Shown piece by piece: positions 6,585-12,824 of a stretch of 64,000 bases of DNA; the first letter of the stretch is position 1, and every line of letters begins with the position of its first letter. The notes beneath the pieces are model-generated. The model was not told the DNA's origin and did not search any database. It worked only from the letters and a program-made list of their open reading frames with translations. Origin of the DNA: Anaerosporobacter mobilis DSM 15930. Lineage in GTDB: Bacteria > Bacillota > Clostridia > Lachnospirales > Lachnospiraceae. The position numbers were made by a program, and so were the translations under genes. The stretch covers positions 1 through 64,000 of the forward strand of contig NZ_FRCP01000016.1 of NCBI RefSeq assembly GCF_900142955.1. Direction: 5' to 3'.

Positions 6585-7658
6585 ATGACTTATAGAGAAG
6601 TTATTAAAATTGGAGATTCATATTTACTTACAAAAATATCGGAGTTGTATGATTTGGATGGCTATAAAATTAGTTTGGTTAAGGCACATGACGGTGGTCG
6701 AAATGTCGTCTATAATTGTGAGAAAGAAGGTGCTGTTTCTAAAATAATCAGAATTGCCTTCTTAGATGACAGGAGTCGGGAAGATTTTCTGGGGGAAGTT
6801 GAATATATTCGATATTTATACGAGCATGGAGGTAGTGTCTCGAATGTAATCAGCTCCCGTAATGGAAACCTGTTAGAAGAGATTACCCATGAAAATCACA
6901 GTTTTTTTGTCTGCGCATTTGAAAGAGCTAAGGGGAAATTGCTTGTTGAAAACAGTTATAGATATCGGGAAGGTGTTCCAATTAACGAATATTTTTATAA
7001 CTGCGGTAAAATACTAGGGAAAATGCACCAGTTATCGAAGGTATATACTCCTGAACATAAACGATATAGCTTTTTTGATAAATACAATATTGAGTATATT
7101 GATAAACTGATACCTCCGTCTCTTTCTCTACTTAAGAAGAAACTTTTTGAGCTTCTTAAAACATTAGAGGGATTGGACAGGAATTGTGAATGTTTCGGGA
7201 TGGTACATTTTGATTACAGCGATGGTAACTACATGATAGACTTTGATACTGGGAAAATAACTGTATTTGATTTCGATAATTCATGTTTCTGTTGGTATAT
7301 GTATGACCTTGCGAATGTCTGGACACACGGAGTTGGTTGGATACAATTTGAACCAGATATTGAAAAACGCAAAAAATTCATGGATGATTATTTTGAAACA
7401 GTCCTTGCGGGATACAAATCAGAGACTGACATCAAAGATATTATACTCGAGAAACTACCTTTATTTATCAAAGTAGTCATTATGGAAAACATAGTTGATA
7501 CTTTTGAGGATATACTTAACAGTGGTGAAGAGCCAGAATGTGATGAAGAACTATCATATCTCATTAAATGCTTGGAAGATGACATCCCGTACAAGGGATT
7601 TTTCAATGAAATTTACTCATGTGAAGAACCGTTTGAGTATGAGATACAAGATATATAG
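6585..7658 (+). CDS. Phosphotransferase of the APH/choline-kinase fold (possible antibiotic kinase)
   Basis: This 357-residue kinase-like protein uses ATP or GTP to phosphorylate a small molecule. It carries the catalytic HxDxxxxN motif (His208, Asp210, Asn215 in HFDYSDGN) and the metal-binding DFD (Asp229 onward, FDFDN). The N-lobe is present (NVVYNCEKEG, then a basic KIIRIAF strand). The C-terminal third is rich in acidic residues. Drug, homoserine or choline substrates are all known for this fold; sequence alone does not decide. The attenuator and leader peptide upstream suggest control by a ribosome-targeting antibiotic. GGAGAG lies six bases before the ATG and is sequestered by CTCTCC. 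It sits in the mobile insert region. Confidence 0.75.
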   Translation: MTYREVIKIGDSYLLTKISELYDLDGYKISLVKAHDGGRNVVYNCEKEGAVSKIIRIAFLDDRSREDFLGEVEYIRYLYEHGGSVSNVISSRNGNLLEEITHENHSFFVCAFERAKGKLLVENSYRYREGVPINEYFYNCGKILGKMHQLSKVYTPEHKRYSFFDKYNIEYIDKLIPPSLSLLKKKLFELLKTLEGLDRNCECFGMVHFDYSDGNYMIDFDTGKITVFDFDNSCFCWYMYDLANVWTHGVGWIQFEPDIEKRKKFMDDYFETVLAGYKSETDIKDIILEKLPLFIKVVIMENIVDTFEDILNSGEEPECDEELSYLIKCLEDDIPYKGFFNEIYSCEEPFEYEIQDI

Positions 7659-7754
7659 TTTTTATTACAGCCTGTTAATATTGAGTACCTAAATGAGTAC
7701 GTAAAATTGGAGGTGCTGGAAAGTCCCTTTCTATCAGTGCTTTTGTGAGGGGAT

Positions 7755-7780
7755 AGAATTCCAATCCCGTCTCATGCTTA
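7755..7780 (+). other. Second tRNA 3'-end remnant (decayed att site)
   Basis: It reads AATTCCAATCCCGTCTCATG then CTTA, against GGTTCGAATCCCGTCTCGTG then CTTG at the prophage att site. Loss of the TTCGA loop means it is not functional as a tRNA. As at the first site, a strong terminator follows at once. Confidence 0.6.
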
Positions 7781-7781
7781 C

Positions 7782-7810
7782 AAAATCCCTTGATTTTCAA
7801 GGGATTTTTT
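7782..7810 (+). terminator. Terminator after the second tRNA remnant
   Basis: AAAATCCCTTGA pairs with TCAAGGGATTTT around a three-base loop and runs into further T residues. It may be the original tRNA terminator of an older insertion, and now serves the APH-type gene. Confidence 0.85.
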
Positions 7811-7937
7811 GCTGTGCTGATATGTGCACCGTATAATTGCTATTTTTATGACATTGCTTTATTCATTTATTTTTTTGTAATATTGTGGTAAGATTGAATA
7901 GTAAAAAAAGTATTTGGAGGTTAACCATAATGTGGTG

Positions 7938-7959
7938 TCATTTTTTGTACAAAAAATGA
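7938..7959. repeat. Perfect 22-bp palindrome
   Basis: TCATTTTTTGT and ACAAAAAATGA form an uninterrupted inverted repeat with no loop, the form of a dimeric repressor operator. It overlaps a nine-codon ORF (ATG 7930, MWCHFLYKK) with GGAGGT upstream. The stretch 7811-8209 contains no other gene. Confidence 0.5.
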
Positions 7960-8105
7960 TAATAAAATGAATAAACTTAAAAGTTATTGGGGGATATGGA
8001 TACTGTTTTCATGAGAGAAATATAAAGTTCCCTTCAAAACAAGTATGATTTGATGCATGATGCATTCCAAATAGTTGTTCTGTTTATACCATAAACCATC
8101 TAGCG

Positions 8106-8150
8106 CATAAAATGTGTGCACTATAATGTAATATAAATCATAAGTAGCTC
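8106..8150 (+). repeat. Insert-region repeat, copy B
   Basis: CATAAAATGTGTGCACTATA followed by ATGTAATATAAATCATAAGT. It is the most diverged of the three copies and ends at the -35 box of the MerR-type gene. Confidence 0.65.
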
Positions 8151-8181
8151 TTGACTCTGTCGTTGGGGAATAGTTTATACT
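8151..8181 (+). promoter_or_regulatory. Promoter with 19-bp spacer (MerR type)
   Basis: TTGACT and TATACT are 19 bases apart. The over-long spacer is characteristic of promoters twisted open by MerR-family activators. The gene behind it encodes such a protein, so autoregulation is likely. I do not see a clean dyad in the spacer. Confidence 0.6.
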
Positions 8182-8209
8182 AAAACAAAACAATGAATTG
8201 GAGGTTAAT

Positions 8210-9166
8210 ATGAACGAATTATTTAAGATCAGAGATATATCAACCAGGTATGAAATATCAGCACGCACACTTCGATATTATGAGGATATGGGACTAATTA
8301 ACAGTATCCGCAGCGACGATTATGCTTACAGAATGTATGATGAAACGTCCATAAAAAGACTGGAGCAGATTTTAATATTGCGAAAGTTGAACATTAGCAT
8401 TAAAGATATACAGCGTATTTTTGACACTTCCGGTTCTGAAGTTGTATTAGAGGTGTTGGGTAAAAAAGTTGATGATATTGATGATGAAGTTTCTCTTTTG
8501 CATGAACTAAAAGATGTTGTTTTAGAATTTATTCATCAAATTGAGAAATCTGATTTTGGCAATGATTCAGAAGTTAAATTACTATATGAAAAAGCAAGGG
8601 AAATAGAGAATCAACTTGTTAATGTAGACTACAAGGGCAATCCAGCTAATATGAACCGCTTAGTTGAAGTGACTGAAAAACTGAAAAAAGCACCTGAAGT
8701 ACGTATCGTTCAACTACCGAAATGTAAAATGGCGACCTCCGGAACACCGGATCACACATTTTCCACTGTGTGGGACTTCCCAAACTGGTGGGAAGATTAT
8801 GACAAAAAACGCCATGGGGTACACTATGCACCGTTGGATTTCCTTTTTGGTGAGGATGGTGGTCTGGTTTGGTGGATGATGGTAGAAGATGGTGCGACCA
8901 ATGAAGATTGTGGAGGTTATGATATCTTTGACTTTGAGGGCGGGTTATACGCTGTTCATACATCCGTTGATGAAGATATGGAGAGTCAGAACATTGTCAA
9001 CCAAAAAATCATAAAATGGCTCGAAAATACAGGCTTCGAGCTTGACGAACGTCACGGTAATCGTACATATATGGGACATATGGTCAATCCCTCAAGCGAA
9101 ATCAAACAGGGATTAGGATATAATCAATACGAAATTTTTGTGCCTATTAAGTTGAGGGTAAAATAA
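8210..9166 (+). CDS. MerR-family regulator with effector-binding C-terminus
   Basis: The protein has 318 residues. Residues 1-75 are a MerR-type winged helix (FKIRDISTRYEISARTLRYY, then EDMGL, then YRMYDE). A dimerisation helix follows at about 80-130, then a ~150-residue domain resembling the GyrI/AraC effector-binding fold that binds amphipathic drugs (RIVQLPKCKMATSG, YEIFVPIKL at the end). Trp-rich segments (VWDFPNWWEDY, GLVWWMM) could line a ligand pocket. ATG 8210 follows TTGGAGGTT; the TTG at 8198 is inside that site. There is no adjacent target gene, so it may control itself or a distant efflux gene. It lies between insert repeats, so it is probably accessory. Confidence 0.82.
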   Translation: MNELFKIRDISTRYEISARTLRYYEDMGLINSIRSDDYAYRMYDETSIKRLEQILILRKLNISIKDIQRIFDTSGSEVVLEVLGKKVDDIDDEVSLLHELKDVVLEFIHQIEKSDFGNDSEVKLLYEKAREIENQLVNVDYKGNPANMNRLVEVTEKLKKAPEVRIVQLPKCKMATSGTPDHTFSTVWDFPNWWEDYDKKRHGVHYAPLDFLFGEDGGLVWWMMVEDGATNEDCGGYDIFDFEGGLYAVHTSVDEDMESQNIVNQKIIKWLENTGFELDERHGNRTYMGHMVNPSSEIKQGLGYNQYEIFVPIKLRVK

Positions 9167-9270
9167 CATGATGATATTGTAACTGATACCACTTTTTCTG
9201 TTTTGGGAACTTGAAAAATTATAATTATACTTACTAGGTATAGAATATAGGAAAATGTTACCCCAAACTA

Positions 9271-9320
9271 CATAAAATATGGGTACTATTATGTGTACGT
9301 AAATCAGAGGTAGTTAGCCA
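9271..9320 (+). repeat. Insert-region repeat, copy C
   Basis: CATAAAATATGGGTACTATT then ATGTGTACGTAAATCAGAGG. It is close to copy A and lies about 35 bases before the third tRNA remnant, which links the repeat to the insertion process. Confidence 0.7.
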
Positions 9321-9350
9321 TTATTTTAGTGATTTCACAATAGAAATATG

Positions 9351-9373
9351 GTTTGAACTCCGTCTCATGCTTA
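9351..9373 (+). other. Third tRNA 3'-end remnant (decayed att site)
   Basis: GGTTTGAACTCCGTCTCATG then CTTA, alignable with the prophage att site over its last ~23 bases. It again stands immediately before a strong terminator. It marks the right limit of the recognisable insertion array. Confidence 0.55.
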
Positions 9374-9380
9374 TGGCTAA

Positions 9381-9416
9381 AAATATCACCAAACAGAAAT
9401 GTTTGGTGATATTTTT
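9381..9416. terminator. Terminator after the third tRNA remnant
   Basis: A 15-bp perfect stem: AAATATCACCAAACA pairs with TGTTTGGTGATATTT around GAAA, followed by more T. It ends the MerR-type transcript. The rest of the gap (9417-9650) shows no gene I can support. Confidence 0.85.
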
Positions 9417-9650
9417 ATGCATTTTTTAGCGTAAGAATTCTTGGCAATTAAAATAGATGTTATCAGTTTTCGAATTCCTAATGTATGTAATTACTATATA
9501 TTCTGGAAATAAAAGAAATCTCAATAAGAATGTGGATTTTGATGTATAGAACAAGTATAATATAATACCAGTAGAAGTAATAACTTCTGAATTAATATGG
9601 AATTTTAATGAAACATACAACAGAAAAAGCAGAAGGATTTTGGTGAATAA

Positions 9651-12428
9651 ATGATAGTTTCAAAACAAGAAATGCAGCGATTATTAGATATTGAGCAAGA
9701 ATACAAGGAAGCCCTAATTAAAATAAAAGAAGTGACAATAAGAAATGAGGAAGGTAAGACTTTACTTATACAGAAACAGCAAGAGATTACAACACTATCT
9801 CAAAGAGTGACCTTTTTAAAAAATGAAATACAAAAATATAACGAAATTACAGTAGAGGTTGAAGAGTACGTTCGTGAAAGAGAAAATGAGATAACGAATC
9901 TTAAAAATGAAGTAACGGGTTTTGAAAAAAGAATAGAGTTTATTAATTCGGAAAAAGAGAAGCTTACGGATATTATCAATAAAAACAAACAGGTAGTTAC
10001 GGAATTAGAATCAAAAGTCAAAGAGAAGGAAAATGAGATTACATCCTTTAAAGCCATTTTAGAGGAAAAAGATCAGAATATAAAACACATAACCGAACTC
10101 CTTGAAGAAACTGAAGTTATTTTTGCGAATAAAGAGGAAGAAATCAGCTTACTAAAAGAGCAAATCGACGCGTTAGAAAAAGAGAATCAAGAAAAATCAA
10201 CAGAATTAAATAGTAAAATAGATTCAATTGAAACATTAGAGGGGGATCTTAATAAGTTAAAGGAATCGTTATGTGAAAAGCAGACTGAATTAGATCAAAC
10301 TGTTACAAAATTAGAGAGTGTGAAGAGTGAGTTAGAAAGCAGTAGAAATGAATTTAAGAAATTGCAGCAACTTCTCACTAATAAAGAAAAACAATTAAAT
10401 GAAGTGAACAATAAAATCTCTGAAACAGAGAGTTCTCTAGCCAGCTTAAAAGATGAGTTTGAGAAAAAAGAAGATAGCTATGAGCGATTGAAAGTTGAAT
10501 TAAAGAAAAAGGAAGAAGAAATAGAAAATCTGCAAACTAACATTAAAGCAAACGAAGAGAAAGTGGAAAACCTTCAAGCAAAGATACAAGAAAAAGATTA
10601 TTCATTGGAAGTACTTCATTTGGATATAAAGGGGAAAAATGATTCTTTAGAAACATTATTCTTAGAAGTGAAAGAAAAAGATGGTACAATCGAAAAACTT
10701 CATCTAGAAGTAAAGGAAAAAGAAGAAAACAATGAAACTTTACAGAAGTATGTAGATGAAAAAGAAGAAAGTATCAATGATCTTACTAACAGCTTGGAAG
10801 AGAAAGAAAATGTAATAAAAGTTCTTGAAAATAGTGTACATGAGCAAGAAAATGAAATAGTAGAACTTCAAATTAGAATAGAAGAAAAAGAACATAATAT
10901 TGAGGAACTTCATAAACAAGGTGTGGAAAAGGAACAGAACATAGAACATCTTCAATTAAGTATAGAAGAAAATCAAGAAGTGATCAAAAACCTTCAAATT
11001 GAGCTAACTAATACAATTGAAACTCTTCAAAATGAACTGGACGAGAAAGATATCTTAATCGAAAGAATTCAATCAGAAGTAAAAGATAAAGAAGAAACCA
11101 ATGAAATACTACATCAGTATTTGGAAAAAAAAGAAGAAAGTATCAATGATTTTACAAACAACTTGCGAGAGAAAGAGAATGTAATAAAAGATTTTGAAAA
11201 TAGTGTACATGAGCAAGAAAATCAAATAATAGAACTTCAAAATAGAATAGAAGAAAAAGAACATAATATTGAGGAACTTCACAAACAAGGTGTGGAAAAG
11301 GAACGGAACATACGACATCTTCAATTAAGCATAGAAGAAAAGCAAGAAGTGATCAAAACTCTTCAAATTGAGCTAACTAATACAATTGAAACTCTTCAGA
11401 ATGGACTGGCTGAGAAAGTTACTTTAATCGAAAAGATTCAATCAGAAGTAAAAGATAAAGAAGAAACAATTGAAATACTACATCAGTATTTGGAAGAAAA
11501 AGAAGAAAGCATCAATAATCTTACAAACAGCTTGCAAGAGAAAGAAAATGTAATAAAAGTTCTTGAAAATAGTGTAGATGAACAAGGAAATGAAATAGTA
11601 AAACTTCAAAGCAGTGTAGAAGAAAAAGAAGAAGTAATCGGAAACCTTCATAATGAGCTGAATGAAAAAAGTACTTCAATAGGAAAACTACATTCGGAAG
11701 TAAAAGAAAAGAAAGAAACCAATGAAATCTTACAACTGTATCTTGATGAGAAGGAAGAGAGTATTGCGGATCTTACTAATCGTTTAATCGATAAAGAAAA
11801 CATATTAGTAAGTCTTCAAAGAAATGTAAATGAACGTGAGCAAAACATAGTAAAACTTCAAATTACAGTACAAGAAGAAGATGATAGAATTGAACAGCTT
11901 GAGAAAACTATTGCTGATGAAAGATCTGTAAATGCTGAGTCTGATAAAAAACTTGAGGATATGGCTACCTTACTAGAAAATCAGAATAAAGAAATTAATG
12001 ATAAAGACAGTCTTTTAGCAGAGAGAGAATCACAGATTAACAATCTAGAACAAAAGCTAGAGGAGCAAGGTAAAACAATAGCTAAATTACAGGATAATTT
12101 TGTGGATCAAACATTCCAAACAAAAGATTATGCACAAAGATATGATGATTTAGAATCTGTCTATAATAATCTGTTAAAAACTTTAAAAGAAAAAGAAGAA
12201 AAAATTAAATGGATTGAGGATACACTCAACAAAAAGACAGATGAGACAATCCAGTTAGAAAAAAGACTTGAGGAAATAGAAAATCAGAAGAAAAATCCAT
12301 CGAATGACCGATCAACTGATAATATAACATTAGAAGCGGAATTAGAACAGAAAAATAAAATGGTGGATGAATACGAAACTACAATACTTGAATTAATGAT
12401 AGAGCTTGACCAATTAAGAAATAAGTAG
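9651..12428 (+). CDS. Giant coiled-coil protein with internal 123-residue repeats
   Basis: The protein has 925 residues, nearly all predicted coiled coil, dominated by Glu and Lys with regular Leu/Ile spacing. There is no signal peptide, no membrane segment, and no Walker A or B, so it is not a true SMC or Rad50 ATPase. Residues ~361-730 are built of a 123-residue unit (motifs EEKEHNIEELHKQGVEK and IELTNTIETLQN) present twice in full, with a shortened third copy. A less repetitive C-terminus (LEKRLEEIENQKKN) follows. ATG 9651 has only a modest site (GGTGAA). The downstream RyR/AAA+ gene is co-directional after 396 bp, so a functional link is plausible but not an obvious operon. It may be a cytoplasmic scaffold or filament. 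Confidence 0.7.
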   Translation: MIVSKQEMQRLLDIEQEYKEALIKIKEVTIRNEEGKTLLIQKQQEITTLSQRVTFLKNEIQKYNEITVEVEEYVRERENEITNLKNEVTGFEKRIEFINSEKEKLTDIINKNKQVVTELESKVKEKENEITSFKAILEEKDQNIKHITELLEETEVIFANKEEEISLLKEQIDALEKENQEKSTELNSKIDSIETLEGDLNKLKESLCEKQTELDQTVTKLESVKSELESSRNEFKKLQQLLTNKEKQLNEVNNKISETESSLASLKDEFEKKEDSYERLKVELKKKEEEIENLQTNIKANEEKVENLQAKIQEKDYSLEVLHLDIKGKNDSLETLFLEVKEKDGTIEKLHLEVKEKEENNETLQKYVDEKEESINDLTNSLEEKENVIKVLENSVHEQENEIVELQIRIEEKEHNIEELHKQGVEKEQNIEHLQLSIEENQEVIKNLQIELTNTIETLQNELDEKDILIERIQSEVKDKEETNEILHQYLEKKEESINDFTNNLREKENVIKDFENSVHEQENQIIELQNRIEEKEHNIEELHKQGVEKERNIRHLQLSIEEKQEVIKTLQIELTNTIETLQNGLAEKVTLIEKIQSEVKDKEETIEILHQYLEEKEESINNLTNSLQEKENVIKVLENSVDEQGNEIVKLQSSVEEKEEVIGNLHNELNEKSTSIGKLHSEVKEKKETNEILQLYLDEKEESIADLTNRLIDKENILVSLQRNVNEREQNIVKLQITVQEEDDRIEQLEKTIADERSVNAESDKKLEDMATLLENQNKEINDKDSLLAERESQINNLEQKLEEQGKTIAKLQDNFVDQTFQTKDYAQRYDDLESVYNNLLKTLKEKEEKIKWIEDTLNKKTDETIQLEKRLEEIENQKKNPSNDRSTDNITLEAELEQKNKMVDEYETTILELMIELDQLRNK
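10731..11720 (+). repeat. 369-bp tandem repeats inside the coiled-coil gene
   Basis: The unit starts at 10731, 11100 and 11469, each exactly 369 bp apart; the third copy is incomplete and diverges after about 130 bp. Reverse-strand open frames recur with the same period. High similarity at DNA level suggests recent unequal recombination, so the length may vary among strains. Confidence 0.85.
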
Positions 12429-12569
12429 ATTTCGTAGATGACTTTCCGCTGTTTTGTGTATAAATAATCAAACTCACAATTTAAATCAAGATTATGAGAA
12501 TGGAAGCGTCATTATATTGAAGTCCTCGGATATGAAATTTTGCGCCTAGTAAAGAATAATAGTTCAGTT

Positions 12570-12610
12570 AACCTCAGTAATGTTGATAATTTCAATAATT
12601 CTGAGGTTTT
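12570..12610 (+). terminator. Hairpin after the coiled-coil gene
   Basis: AACCTCAG pairs with CTGAGGTT across a 23-base AT-rich loop, then TTTTC. It is a plausible, not strong, terminator. The remaining gap 12429-12824 contains no gene I can support. Confidence 0.5.
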
Positions 12611-12824
12611 CTGCTAATAGAGCCGATTTATTAGGTAGTAGTGTACGATATAATATGAAGTCATTTTCTGTATCAAGCCTGTATACAATTAAGTGAAGAA
12701 AGAGTTACTTAGATATAGGTCAAATCCTAATTAGTAAATTAATTACGAAAAGTAAGTTTTTTTATAAATAAGATGGGGAAAAATAAATTAATATATTACT
12801 TAGAACTATTAGGAGATGTACAAT

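Noticed and set aside
7984..8268. 94-residue minus-strand frame before the MerR-type gene
   Set aside because: It overlaps the MerR-type start, its promoter and repeat copy B, and has no recognisable protein features.
10740..11324. Two 71-residue minus-strand frames rich in Phe (10740-10955 and 11109-11324)
   Set aside because: They are antisense shadows of the Glu/Lys repeat in the coiled-coil gene, 369 bp apart like the repeat itself.
9651..12428. Coiled-coil giant as an SMC or Rad50 ATPase
   Set aside because: No Walker A at the start, no signature or Walker B at the end, and no hinge domain.
12466..12555. Short plus-strand frame (NQTHNLNQDYENGS ...) after the coiled-coil gene
   Set aside because: About 30 codons without a convincing start codon or ribosome site; could be a gene scrap, but unsupported.
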